64,000 bases of DNA from MGIIa-K1 sp964577145 (GCA_964577145.1 CAZNXM010000003.1:20900-84899), one strand, 5' to 3'. Counted from the first letter of the stretch, positions 10,201-18,707 are shown. Numbers and translations are program-made. The notes: generated from the letters alone by a model not told the origin.

Positions 10201-11496
10201 AGTGAGCCACTTCCTTTCGATAGTATTCGTGCCTCTGAAGACACAATTATCTCAGGAGTTGCCAGAGACAATGATGGTCAAGTTACTCGAGTTGAGATTT
10301 CAATTGTCGATTTAGCAAGTGGAATTGAGTTACTTGATGGGCCCGACCCAATTACTAATTTCCAACCAAATGGTGCATGGGCAACATATTGGGACACAAG
10401 TGATCTAGTTCATGACCAACAGTATGAAATTCATGTAAAGGCATACGATGGTATTGATTATTCAATGATTGAAGTACTGAGAATTGTCATCGACAATCCA
10501 TCCGATGCGAACAACATCGCTCCAACATTTTCTCCAGATGGCTGGATTAGCACAATCACAATCTTCTGTGATGAGAAATCGAATGCTTTCAATAAATGCG
10601 GGGTAGGTGCAAGTATTAACCTGCTAGATTTCTTTAATGATTCAGATGGAGTTGGTCCAGATACAAGCCACATGGTTTTCGATATTTACGACGATCCCTC
10701 GACACTAGTCGATGACGATTATGCGTACCACATCCAAATTGATGCTAAGGGTGTTGCAACTTACAACCCTATGAATTCAATGTCCTCTCACTCTTCTGAG
10801 ATATCGGAATGGTCTCTCGTAAATGTGATGTTTGAGGCTCGTGATGCACATGATTCTCCAGCATATTCCTATACGATTAATTTCATCGTTAAGGGTGTTG
10901 AATTTACTGCAGTTAGAGAAGATGCAGGTGCTCTTGTATTCGGTGATGATGCCGAGTTCAGCGGTACAGGTTTGCCGGGAAGTCAAGTCAAAGCTAGATT
11001 ACTTTCTGGAAATCTATTACTAAACCAGACTACCGTCAAGGATGATGGAACATGGAATATGGCACTAACAGCTAGCCAATTAGGCGATGATGGTGTGTAC
11101 GATATTTACTTTGAGCAGGATGGTCAATACATCGGCAAAGGTGAAAAGAATGACAATTCAGAGTTCGCATTACAAAATGGATTGACTGCAGCATCAGGTA
11201 TTCCGGGATGGCTACTTGTTGTGTTCGTAGTAATCGGAATAGTAGTTCTTCTTGGTGTAGGTGCTTTCTTCTTCATTGAATTTGAAGAATTTGACGAAGA
11301 CGAGGAAGGTTCTGACGAGCAACAAAAGGATGAGGACCCCTATGCATGGGCAAAGGTGAGAGCAGCCGAGCAAGCAGTTGCAGCAGCAGCACCTGCACCT
11401 CAACCTGCTGCCGAGCCTCAGCATCCTGGTTGGCTATGGGACACACAATCAAATCAGTGGGTTCCAGACCCCAATTACCAGCCACCACAGCAGTAA
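7222..11496 (+). CDS. Giant parallel beta-helix surface protein with Ig-like domains, C-terminal membrane anchor and Trp-rich tail
   Basis: A 1,424-residue secreted protein. Residues 1-33 are a signal peptide (hydrophobic MTSIFLMSIFAGIAMIP, then SASA). Residues ~45-530 are rich in N-x-I/V and small residues in ~20-25-residue periods (for example NNNVIGPIEGWNGLWIYG, NNVVSNNTGT), the pattern of right-handed beta-helix (NosD/pectate-lyase-like) repeats. Around residue 695 is a Cys-flanked Asp-rich motif CGDGSDNDGDTLVDGQDPDC. Residues ~745-1300 resemble several Ig/cadherin-like beta-sandwiches (ASDSNYC, ARDNDGQVTRVE). One membrane helix spans about 1325-1354, followed by an acidic stretch, an Ala/Pro linker and a Trp-rich cytoplasmic end PGWLWDTQSNQWVPDPNY. 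The start is TTG with AGAGAGGGA just upstream; no in-frame ATG precedes the signal sequence. Polysaccharide binding or cleavage is possible but unproven. Confidence 0.85.
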   Translation: MDNTKARYSIAMTSIFLMSIFAGIAMIPSASAVNETTSGTITGTETWTGVMNMDGDILVAGGAKLIINAGTTINIPANRSIHIQGSICAGDTSCGATQGSTGSPVRFIWGAAASGPANQSRCYVTGIWNPDLSCGSGIYLDSTIDQSLTKLNHVTLDGAFGIPIDIDGQGNYKYGALIFDGASVQTSNLNFKDINTTNVLVFSGAAPKIDGSTFVVGADENGYHGAAIQAYGAGAGLVTMDVTNSAFTGAETDCGSQGGGRSAIYLENSFVNMDTISITQNSYGAFLRSSSGWLTNSNIATKCNAIDTNSHLVTNEFRHTFVISDNTITPAEGAGITAYDGAIVLAERNTISGASEGSGFGIRSSEVVINNNVIGPIEGWNGLWIYGESDVSAENNTILNTGREAVLLGEYHYNDQGWNVPAPSKARLYFANNVVSNNTGTCNSEWMYGGDFPCPAFHLFMTSATFIDNTVTNNLGDGFRVKGGIINAQGNDIEVGGFAANISLYDDKYGNKYGSIGYFAENTYTNASQIYNVTESRVAVQSEYMPDPGAGEQYPVQLAWLGAECPWANDECLQTPTTADMPPRFMPLSMELNVNATTFTFADVLNFDRSKIHIQNQNTAWGVQVEQGELVRYQVKADNSQVADALVKIKDANGKPLYNMSTDAYGFTQWVTLPSNFHIDTNWNHLANDPGEDSCGDGSDNDGDTLVDGQDPDCQTGREMPLYSVSASKFGKGTSDHDFTLTGMVDETIHLSNTAPSISIDQNDGTSFPRTVSLSGSAHDGISGPYFNDYDSYVKQFGLVKRVEIQPHGSSDWYLATDTSNADGEVTAQNWPFKSWSFDWDMSNHFEEDVTFRVKSFDGIEDSIVTTRVFKLNINPPNLVLESPIDGSTHSGSDILFSGTASDDYQGVWGSDIRDIWFQVEGPNNYSANYPAGMGGSSVWSDKWNFSSLPSGDYTFTVWASDSNYCHEEVDVCTADTITVTVDNDNRLPIVQVSEPLPFDSIRASEDTIISGVARDNDGQVTRVEISIVDLASGIELLDGPDPITNFQPNGAWATYWDTSDLVHDQQYEIHVKAYDGIDYSMIEVLRIVIDNPSDANNIAPTFSPDGWISTITIFCDEKSNAFNKCGVGASINLLDFFNDSDGVGPDTSHMVFDIYDDPSTLVDDDYAYHIQIDAKGVATYNPMNSMSSHSSEISEWSLVNVMFEARDAHDSPAYSYTINFIVKGVEFTAVREDAGALVFGDDAEFSGTGLPGSQVKARLLSGNLLLNQTTVKDDGTWNMALTASQLGDDGVYDIYFEQDGQYIGKGEKNDNSEFALQNGLTAASGIPGWLLVVFVVIGIVVLLGVGAFFFIEFEEFDEDEEGSDEQQKDEDPYAWAKVRAAEQAVAAAAPAPQPAAEPQHPGWLWDTQSNQWVPDPNYQPPQQ

Positions 11497-11535
11497 TTGT
11501 CAACACAGACTACCATAACACTCTAAGAGGAACCA

Positions 11536-14076
11536 GTGGGCGTTGATGATATGGTCGCGAAACCTAAACCAGGGGTACAAGAGAGAATACTTCTCCACCT
11601 TTCTGATTTTTCGGATTTTATGAATTCGGTTGAGGTTCCGTTCGCACTTTCGCAGATGGGAATTGCAAACGCAGTTGCGATTGCGAGGTCAAATGTACCT
11701 AGGGCAATCGCTGGTCTCAAGGATCAAGGCCTGCTAATTGAGCGGCAAGCACACGTTCAAGGAGTCAGCCGTAAAAGGAAGGCATATTTCTTGACCGATA
11801 CGGGGATGGTACTGGCAGATGAGACTTGGAAGAGACTCCGTGATTTCTCACTGCGGTGCATTTTACCCGATGGTCAAACGATTAGTTCTACCTTAGGTGA
11901 AGTGCAAGACCAACTTCCATTTTCGATGAGGCCGGTTGATGTCATTAGGTATCTGGATGATAATGGAGTTCTCGATGTTCGCTCATTATCGGCAGAGCTT
12001 GTTGAGAGGGACCTCTCAAAACATGTTGAGAAGCAATTGGTTTCAAGTCTAGGAGATTTACCACGGCTCCGCCATTTCTATGGCAGATCTCAGGAACTCG
12101 AGAATATGGTCAATCTCTTGGAAGCGAGGTCAACAACATTGATGATTCCCGGAATTGCTGGAATTGGAAAAACAGCAATGGCTGCAAAAATCATTGAATC
12201 ATTTATGCATCGCCGTAATCTTCTCTATCATAGATGTCAAGACTGGGATGGTAGCAGGGCACTGTTCGAAAATATTGCTGATTGGTTATCCAATATCGGT
12301 GACCCAATGCTTTCGGAATATATCTCTGCCACACCGGTGCCAAAACCTGGTGATGCAGCTGATTTAATCATTGACGCACTCGATAATACTCCGGCACTAA
12401 TCGTGATTGATGATTATCACAAAGTGAGTGACAAGGCATTGCATCAGATGGTACAAGCATTGTCTAGAGGCCTTGTTGATAGCGAAGGTGATGTAGGACT
12501 GGTGATTTTCTCGCGTTCATTCAAGCCTGTAGTGCCAATGAAGGATGCAGAGGGGAAAATTGTGAGCCTTGTTCTCCCATTGGAAGGCCTTGATCAAGAT
12601 TCATGTAGAAGTCTTCTCTCCACTTTCGAAGATTTGGATAATGAGACATTGCTATACATTCATTCCCTATCAAGAGGCCACCCCTTAGTTCTGGAATTAA
12701 TCAACCGCGGTGCTTCGGCAGGTGCATTCCATGAAACATTAGAGAATTATGTAAATATCGAGATTTTCTCTAAATTGAGTGGGGAACAGAAACGCCTCCT
12801 TGGAGTTCTTTCTGTTTTCCGTGAACCTATTCCATTAGCAGCACTTACCGAGCAGGATTTGAACATTGATGAATTAGATTCCCTCGTTGAGGCTGGACTT
12901 GCTAGGCAAGCTGATTCTGATGCATATGACGTACACGATTTGATTCGTGAGTTCTTACTTCAGAGTTTAGACCACCAGACGAAAGAAGAATTGCACAATA
13001 AGGCTGTTCTGTGGTATGAAAAGCAGGGCAGTGGGCCACTGATTGCTATGGAATTGATCTACCATTTAATCAGTAGTTCTCGGCATGAGGACGCTGGTGA
13101 AATCATTGTTCAACAAGGAAGAAATCTGATCAAAGAAGGGTACATAGAATTACTTGGATTGTTAGAAGCGATTGACTTGTCGGAGATTCAAGAGGAGAAT
13201 GCTTGCAGAATTGATTGTCTCAAGGGCGAGGTTCTTTCACTACTGGGGAGATTTGCTGAGGCTGAATCTGCATTCAATTCAGCCCGTGCTCCTGCAGAAG
13301 CAGCGGGAATCCAAGATGTAATTGCCGACCTTCATTCCAACCTTGCAGATATCGCATTAAAGCGTGGTGAAACTGAATCTTCATTGACAATGCATCGTAA
13401 TGCGCTTGAATTATTCATTCAAATGGGTGATGCAGTCGGCGCTGCACGCTCTTACAATAATATGGGCTACATCATGCGTCGCGGTGGAGATAAAGTCAAG
13501 GCTCTTGAGGCATATGGTGAGGTTGAAGCAATACTTTCAGATGATAGTTCTGAGGAACTTATTCCAGCACAATTGATTCTTGCTCGAGCACTGATTGACC
13601 TTGGCGAAGTAGACCGAGCCAGAGACCACGCTCTCAATGCGTACGAAGCATCGTCTGATGGTGCTGACCTGATTCTACACGCAAGGTCGCGAGCAGTTCT
13701 TGGTAGATACTATGCCAAGGTAGGAGACTCAGACCTAGCATTGCATCACTATTCGGACGCACTAGAGGTAATGGGAGAGGCAGGAGACCCTCATGCACTT
13801 GTTGAAGTCAGTATTCTTCTCGGTGAAGTTCTACAGGATAGTGGGCGTGTTGATGAGGCACTCGAGAGATATCGCGCAGCCCTTCTAATCGCCGAAGGAA
13901 ACGATCTAAGGATGCAAATCGGAGAGTTGCTTTCACGTCTTGGTGGTGTAGCTCCCGACCGGCAGAGACGAATGGAATATCTTCAAAGAGCACTTTCGGT
14001 ATTCAGAGAATTAGGTGCACAAGCAAGGATGCGTGAGGTCCAGATGATGGTTCACACCGCCGTGATGGGACGCTGA
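11536..14076 (+). CDS. Winged-helix - STAND/AAA ATPase - TPR regulator
   Basis: An 846-residue cytoplasmic protein with three parts. Residues ~14-100 form a MarR-like winged helix (IANAVAIARSNVPRAIAGL ... GVSRKRKAYFLTDTG). Residues ~180-480 are a P-loop ATPase: Walker A GIAGIGKT (206-213), Walker B LIVIDDYH (288-295), a sensor-like strand LVIFSRS, and a C-terminal winged-helix-like part. Residues ~500-840 are helical TPR-type repeats (for example AAGIQDVIADLHSNLADIALK, AARSYNNMGYIMRR). This is the architecture of MalT-like STAND signalling ATPases, which use the repeats as a ligand sensor and the ATPase as a switch. GTG at 11536 is chosen because AAGAGG lies 5 bases upstream; an in-frame ATG at 11551 is the alternative. 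It lies between a surface-protein gene and the convergent pilin-like operon, so control of surface genes is an attractive but unproven role. Confidence 0.85.
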   Translation: MGVDDMVAKPKPGVQERILLHLSDFSDFMNSVEVPFALSQMGIANAVAIARSNVPRAIAGLKDQGLLIERQAHVQGVSRKRKAYFLTDTGMVLADETWKRLRDFSLRCILPDGQTISSTLGEVQDQLPFSMRPVDVIRYLDDNGVLDVRSLSAELVERDLSKHVEKQLVSSLGDLPRLRHFYGRSQELENMVNLLEARSTTLMIPGIAGIGKTAMAAKIIESFMHRRNLLYHRCQDWDGSRALFENIADWLSNIGDPMLSEYISATPVPKPGDAADLIIDALDNTPALIVIDDYHKVSDKALHQMVQALSRGLVDSEGDVGLVIFSRSFKPVVPMKDAEGKIVSLVLPLEGLDQDSCRSLLSTFEDLDNETLLYIHSLSRGHPLVLELINRGASAGAFHETLENYVNIEIFSKLSGEQKRLLGVLSVFREPIPLAALTEQDLNIDELDSLVEAGLARQADSDAYDVHDLIREFLLQSLDHQTKEELHNKAVLWYEKQGSGPLIAMELIYHLISSSRHEDAGEIIVQQGRNLIKEGYIELLGLLEAIDLSEIQEENACRIDCLKGEVLSLLGRFAEAESAFNSARAPAEAAGIQDVIADLHSNLADIALKRGETESSLTMHRNALELFIQMGDAVGAARSYNNMGYIMRRGGDKVKALEAYGEVEAILSDDSSEELIPAQLILARALIDLGEVDRARDHALNAYEASSDGADLILHARSRAVLGRYYAKVGDSDLALHHYSDALEVMGEAGDPHALVEVSILLGEVLQDSGRVDEALERYRAALLIAEGNDLRMQIGELLSRLGGVAPDRQRRMEYLQRALSVFRELGAQARMREVQMMVHTAVMGR

Positions 14077-14547
14077 TTAGAAATTAGGGCCACTGATGGA
14101 TATCCTAGTGATGCCATTTTCATGTATTACCCATATTTGCGTTGTACCTGAGAGTGATATCGAGCCTTCATAATCTCCGGAGCCCGTCCCCGAAATACTG
14201 AGCGTCGTATCGAGTTCATCCTCAAAATGGTCTAATGATAATCCATCTTCACTAAGTGAAAGAGTGAATAAACTTTCATCGGCCTCGGTTAATCTCCATT
14301 CAACAGATTCAGCATATTTCACATCTTCACCTTGTCTACTTGCGCTATCAGCGCGTTCAACCGCAGCAGCAATATCAGCCATGTTCGCATCAATGGCGGT
14401 TTCGTTCCATCTTTGCCTAGTTGAAGTTTCGATTTCAAAAGTCCAAACTGCAAACATTGAAAGTAATAGAACTCCGAGTAGGAATGTAAAGACATAGCCT
14501 AATTCTGTCGATGCGGCCTCTACATCATTCTTGAGTTTCCCGTTCAT
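14077..14547 (-). CDS. Small pilin-like membrane protein, third gene of a pilin-like operon
   Basis: 156 residues with a short polar head and one N-terminal helix (ELGYVFTFLLGVLLLSMFAVWTF, about 15-37), then a ~115-residue beta-rich extracellular domain (LSISGTGSGDYEGSISLSG). The layout resembles archaeal pilin/pseudopilin-type proteins such as the haloarchaeal DUF7266-like families; the family name is from memory and not tested. Its ATG overlaps the TGA of the upstream 715-residue gene (ATGA), with GGAGG a few bases before, so the two are translationally coupled. It ends directly against the STAND regulator on the other strand with no gap. It may be a minor pilin or assembly partner. Confidence 0.75.
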   Translation of the reverse strand: MNGKLKNDVEAASTELGYVFTFLLGVLLLSMFAVWTFEIETSTRQRWNETAIDANMADIAAAVERADSASRQGEDVKYAESVEWRLTEADESLFTLSLSEDGLSLDHFEDELDTTLSISGTGSGDYEGSISLSGTTQIWVIHENGITRISISGPNF

Positions 14548-16691
14548 ATTCTAGCCTCCGTAACATGGGCTTCAATACTACTTATTTGCAAATTGAATTG
14601 GATTGGGAGACCACCTGTGTGCCACACCGCTTCACTTGGACCATGTGAAGGGATAGGAACCCATCCTGTATAGTCGTCAAGTAAATCCATTCTTCCTGGA
14701 GTGACAATCCAATCCTCTGATGCCTCGAGGTCTTGAGAGGACCAAGAGGCAATAGCATCACCATATGGCCCAGCCCATCCTCTGCGTACTTCGTATGCAG
14801 TAGTTGATGCAAGGCTTTCTCTGTTGGTTAATTCCAAATTTAAATTCATGACTCCTGCTCCAGAGACACTATTCGAAGTTGGATGCATTGATGGGATTGT
14901 AGCAGAGAAGCGTGGACCTGGGCCCCCTCTATCGGTTGGACCTTGGAGGATTAGAGGTTTCAGTTCTGGATGATTGGTTACTACGGCACCAGCAGACCAT
15001 GCGACTTCTAAGCCACTAATAGATGAATCAAATTCATAAGTAAAACGAGAAAGATGGAAGGCCCAAGCGGTTGCAATTGTAGAATGGCTCGAATCACCAA
15101 TATTGCCGATAAGATCGATGCCTATACTCGCCGGATGAGCTCCACTTTTCCACGCAGCGATTATGCCTCCCTCAAGAAGACCATTCAAATTCGCCCAAGG
15201 TAACTGGACCTCAATCCAACCTGAAGCAGTAGTGTCTACCATGATGCAACGAGGAGAACCATCGTGTCGTAGTGAAAGCAATCCGGAATCTCCATCATCA
15301 CGAATAACCGTTAGTGCATCTCCGTCAGTACTTGTCAATGTATCATCGGATGCTGGTGTTATTGTGGTCGATGGAGCATCGGTGTCAAGTGTTCCATTTG
15401 CAGAACTCATATTCCACGAAGTTTCCATGCCAGACAGTTGCACCTCATTGACAGAACCTTCCTCTAGGAAAAATTCCGAACCTGAAAGGCGACCAGTATC
15501 GCTTGCTCCAAGCAAATCTAGCCCATTTGTTCCAGAAGCCCAAGACAGCATTACCGCTTGGCTTGATTCGATAATAGCTGCATCAACGAGTCCCGCTGCA
15601 GGCCAGTCTACTTCGATTGTTGAATCTGCGGGAACTGAGGTTCCACCATTGCGCCAAGTAATAGTTGCAGAATTATCGCTTGGGTTTGACAGAACCAATT
15701 TACCATCTACGAATGGTGGGATAAATCGTTTTGACAACATCGAACCATCACTACCTGGCCACGCAGTCCTTCCTTCATCAGAGAACATTACCATCAAACG
15801 AGCATCGCTATCTGAAAATACTTCGAGTAGTGTATCCTCGGTAGCTGTGAAAGTGCGGGTCCAATAATTTGCCGAATGCAAAGTAGTCGGATGGACTTCC
15901 ACTTGCGTTCCTGAGTCACCTTCCATTGCCCATTGCACCATCAGATCATCCTCTGCAAGCATGTGAATTGTGGTAGTACCCGTTGCAAGTGGAATCGCCC
16001 AATGTCTGCCCTCTCCGGTTGCAGGCTCTGCTTTGGAGGGTGGATGAATCGAAACTCCACCATCACCTTGGATTGCAAAACCTGTTAGTTCATGGCTTGA
16101 AGAAAATTCTTCATCGCTGTCGATAACTAATACTTCGCCTACCTTCAGTGAAAAGACATCCTCGCCCTGTGAGATTTCAACTGGACCTAATGGAATCGCC
16201 AATCCATGTGCAGGTGTGATGATGTATGAATCGGCATTAGAATAGGGTGTATAGATGAAATCTCTGTCGGGGCCAAGTCGCATATCCTCTGTACATATTG
16301 CTTGAACATGGCCCTCTGGGTGGCGAATTTCCATATTATTGTCGAGAGTTAGGGCATCCCTAATCCGGAAGGAATTATCCTCGTACCATGATGCTGAATA
16401 CCACATCCCACCACGGACTCGGTCCCAACGCATTTCACCATCTACCGGAATTAACTCATATTCCGTCTTATCACCAGGCATCCCCGATTCGGAGAGAATT
16501 GTGACTTCATGACCAAAACTGGTTAACTGCGCTTCCATATCATGCCGCTTGACAGAACCTTCCAATTCTTGAATAACAGGCATCATGGAAAGCAACATCA
16601 TTCCAATGATGGAAATAACTCCACCAAAGAGTAAGACCGTAGCGACAGCAGCACTCACTGCATCATCATCTCTTCGCAATTCTCCTTTCAT
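14544..16691 (-). CDS. Large pilin-like secreted protein, second gene of a pilin-like operon
   Basis: 715 residues. The N-terminus has a short charged head (MKGELRRDDD) followed by a hydrophobic helix AVSAAVATVLLFGGVISIIG extending to about residue 35, the form of an archaeal type IV pilin-like leader. A membrane-proximal helix (VIQELEGSVKRHDMEAQLTSF) and a long beta-rich extracellular region follow. Overlaps join it to both neighbours: its ATG overlaps the TGA of the first gene, and its own TGA overlaps the ATG of the third. GAGGTGA precedes the start. It is unusually long for a pilin-type protein; a pilus-tip or adhesin subunit is a plausible inference. Haloarchaeal DUF7289-type proteins have a similar N-terminus, from memory. 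Confidence 0.75.
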   Translation of the reverse strand: MKGELRRDDDAVSAAVATVLLFGGVISIIGMMLLSMMPVIQELEGSVKRHDMEAQLTSFGHEVTILSESGMPGDKTEYELIPVDGEMRWDRVRGGMWYSASWYEDNSFRIRDALTLDNNMEIRHPEGHVQAICTEDMRLGPDRDFIYTPYSNADSYIITPAHGLAIPLGPVEISQGEDVFSLKVGEVLVIDSDEEFSSSHELTGFAIQGDGGVSIHPPSKAEPATGEGRHWAIPLATGTTTIHMLAEDDLMVQWAMEGDSGTQVEVHPTTLHSANYWTRTFTATEDTLLEVFSDSDARLMVMFSDEGRTAWPGSDGSMLSKRFIPPFVDGKLVLSNPSDNSATITWRNGGTSVPADSTIEVDWPAAGLVDAAIIESSQAVMLSWASGTNGLDLLGASDTGRLSGSEFFLEEGSVNEVQLSGMETSWNMSSANGTLDTDAPSTTITPASDDTLTSTDGDALTVIRDDGDSGLLSLRHDGSPRCIMVDTTASGWIEVQLPWANLNGLLEGGIIAAWKSGAHPASIGIDLIGNIGDSSHSTIATAWAFHLSRFTYEFDSSISGLEVAWSAGAVVTNHPELKPLILQGPTDRGGPGPRFSATIPSMHPTSNSVSGAGVMNLNLELTNRESLASTTAYEVRRGWAGPYGDAIASWSSQDLEASEDWIVTPGRMDLLDDYTGWVPIPSHGPSEAVWHTGGLPIQFNLQISSIEAHVTEARI

Positions 16692-17728
16692 CCACTCACC
16701 TCTATTCTTTGGAGGTCAATTTCAAGGTCGATCATCGTATATCCACCATCTACGGTGAATCCATCACTACCACTTGCACGTAGCCATGGACAAATCCCAT
16801 TGAATTCTTCAAGTGTCCCCGATGCACGGTGCAGATTGTATTCGGTCAACCAATTCTCATGCATTTGTGGAGTGATTGTGGAATCAAGTGAGGAGTCATA
16901 GGTGAAGCGGAAATGCCACGCATCGCCACTGAAGAGGTTTATTGGGCCCTTTGAAACTAAGTCAATTCCCATTGAGCGACCAGTTGGAACCGTGCCGTTA
17001 ATTGTAACATCTCGCAACAGCATCGAGGCTCTAACCGTCCCGTCTACTAGTTCGTCTAGAACTACACTGGGGCGCTTGGACAAGGCCCATGGTGCATCTT
17101 CTGTTTTGTCAGCACGGCCATCGTTAACCATGGCGATTCCATGCTCTCCACCTTTGATATTCGTAACGACTTGTAAACCTGATAAGGTGATACTCGCATA
17201 GCGGTGAATCGGAGTGCCATCCGCATCGAATACCGTGATGATAACAAGGTCCTTGACCTCAAGTTCATGTTCGACGAACACAGCCTCATGAGAAGGTGTG
17301 AATGAATGACTTTCCTCGCCATTTTCTGTCCAAATTAATATCGATGCAGCGGTTTCATTTATGGCTAAAATCGAAAACGAAGACGAACTATTCCAGGTGA
17401 CAGTCACACGTTCATAGTCAACAAGGTCAGCTGCAAGTGTCCAAGTTTCCACATTGACAAGTGGTGCGACATTACTACTTGCTGCGGGAATAGTAGTCCG
17501 GATTCCAGTGTTTTCAGGCATTGGTCCCGTTAGAGCAATTCTATCCTCTAGTCTATCCGCAATACCATTTGCATTGGCCCATGAGGTATTATCTTGGAAA
17601 TCTTCGATATAGGGTGTGAGCATCAAAAACACTCCACCCATTATCGTGATTACCATTGCCAGAAGCATGACTACTCCGATGACCTCGCTAACAGCGAAGT
17701 CATTTTCACGCTGGGCACGGCGTCTCAT
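16688..17728 (-). CDS. Archaeal type IV pilin N-terminal domain protein, first gene of the operon
   Basis: About 346 residues. The N-terminus RENDFAVSEVIGVVMLLAMV matches the archaeal pilin N-terminal (DUF1628-type) signature: a basic head, then a V-S-E-V-I-G-V-V-hydrophobic helix. These helices form the fibre core after removal of the basic head by a PibD/EppA-like peptidase. The rest is a beta-rich exported domain. The ATG at 17728 is preferred over the TTG one codon upstream. It starts a three-gene unit in which each start overlaps the previous stop by four bases. Together the three genes probably encode a pilus-like or membrane-associated pseudopilin complex; no assembly ATPase or platform gene lies in this window. 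Confidence 0.8.
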   Translation of the reverse strand: MRRRAQRENDFAVSEVIGVVMLLAMVITIMGGVFLMLTPYIEDFQDNTSWANANGIADRLEDRIALTGPMPENTGIRTTIPAASSNVAPLVNVETWTLAADLVDYERVTVTWNSSSSFSILAINETAASILIWTENGEESHSFTPSHEAVFVEHELEVKDLVIITVFDADGTPIHRYASITLSGLQVVTNIKGGEHGIAMVNDGRADKTEDAPWALSKRPSVVLDELVDGTVRASMLLRDVTINGTVPTGRSMGIDLVSKGPINLFSGDAWHFRFTYDSSLDSTITPQMHENWLTEYNLHRASGTLEEFNGICPWLRASGSDGFTVDGGYTMIDLEIDLQRIEVSG

Positions 17729-17774
17729 CAATCCTGAGGAGAGAATCGTCCGTTCTTATGTCTTGGGCCCATGG

Positions 17775-17791
17775 GAGCCCTTACAGGGCTC
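17775..17791 (-). terminator. Short hairpin at the end of the MBL-fold gene
   Basis: GAGCCC and GGGCTC pair around the loop TTACA. The hairpin overlaps the stop codon of the MBL-fold gene and lies about 45 bases before the pilin operon. There is no T-run after it on the minus strand, so termination is uncertain. Confidence 0.3.
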
Positions 17792-18605
17792 ATAGGTGCA
17801 AGGAAATTCTGCTTCGGGCATCAATTTCACTTTCATTGGCGCTTAGGTGATGAGTGAATTCCGGTCCGTCCTGCAAAGAGATTCTGATATCTCCTTCGAA
17901 TATATCTTCCAAGTGATAGAGCACTGTTGACTCAGCCAGATGAGGAAGATTATTTCTCTCGGAAAGGTGGGTCAAAACAATTGATTTTGTCTCAGCGGTA
18001 ACCACGTTGGAAAGGAACTCCCCAGTCTGGTGGTTTGACAGGTGTCCGCCACGACTTCCTATCCGCTCTTTGAGCCGCATTGGATATGGCCCATTCCACA
18101 ATCTATTGTGGTCGTAATTTGCCTCGATTGAAATGTGTTGACAACCGTGGAGATGAGTAACTAATTCCTCAGTCCATGACCCAAGATCTGTAACTACTGC
18201 AGCTCGCTCTTTGCCATTACTGGCGATGAAAGCTACATTGTCTGCGCCGCTATGTGGGACCGGCACCGGGAGAAGCGCTAATTTGCCGATTTCCAAGGCC
18301 TCAAGAGATTCAAAAATTCTTACTTTGGAGAGGTCGAGATTGAGTGCGGCTGCAGTTCGGTCATTGCACAAAATTGGGATGTCAAATCTGCGTTGAGCAA
18401 TCGCTGCTCCGCCACCGTGGTCACCGTGGTGATGTGTTATCAAAATCGCATCAATTTCGTGCGGTTGAATCTCCATTAATGAGAGCCTTCTTTCGAATTC
18501 TCGCCCGCTAAAACCTTGGTCGATGATGACTTTTGACTCCCCACATTCAACCAAAGTAGCGTTACCGCGGCTCCCGGTTCCAAGGTGGGTGACTGACATC
18601 GGCAT
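17790..18605 (-). CDS. MBL-fold metallo-hydrolase (YycJ/WalJ-like)
   Basis: About 271 residues from the ATG at 18605. The family N-terminus is visible as VTHLGTGSRGNATLVE, followed by IIDQG and the metal-binding motif THHHGDHGGG (about 57-66). A late VLTHLSERNN matches the L-T/S-H-L-S-E-x-N-N motif of the YycJ/WalJ branch (COG1235). The active site should hold two metal ions; family members act as phosphodiesterases or nucleases, and the substrate here is unknown. The open frame extends upstream to a GTG at 18662, but the extra 19 residues (MTQHEMGSRAQ...) are not expected in the family, so the internal ATG is preferred. It is divergent from the giant repeat protein at 18796. Confidence 0.8.
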   Translation of the reverse strand: MPMSVTHLGTGSRGNATLVECGESKVIIDQGFSGREFERRLSLMEIQPHEIDAILITHHHGDHGGGAAIAQRRFDIPILCNDRTAAALNLDLSKVRIFESLEALEIGKLALLPVPVPHSGADNVAFIASNGKERAAVVTDLGSWTEELVTHLHGCQHISIEANYDHNRLWNGPYPMRLKERIGSRGGHLSNHQTGEFLSNVVTAETKSIVLTHLSERNNLPHLAESTVLYHLEDIFEGDIRISLQDGPEFTHHLSANESEIDARSRISLHL

Positions 18606-18692
18606 GGTTAACCCAAGGAGACCAGCGCGTTGAGCCCTTGAACCCATCTCATGTTGAGTCACTATTCCGGCGTATTTTCACGGAACCCAGAA

Positions 18693-18707
18693 GACTCCGT
18701 AGGAGTC
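18693..18707. promoter_or_regulatory. Inverted repeat between divergent genes
   Basis: GACTCC-GTA-GGAGTC is a perfect 6-bp dyad in the ~190-base region between the MBL-fold gene and the giant repeat protein. A weaker dyad, CAGTC-(6)-GACTG, lies at 18749-18764. Either could be an operator or an RNA hairpin in the leader; no partner regulator can be named. Confidence 0.25.

Noticed and set aside
15163..15867. 234-residue open frame on the plus strand
   Set aside because: Lies wholly inside the 715-residue pilin-like gene on the other strand; the translation is Ser/Pro-rich low complexity, as expected for an antisense shadow, and has no domain.
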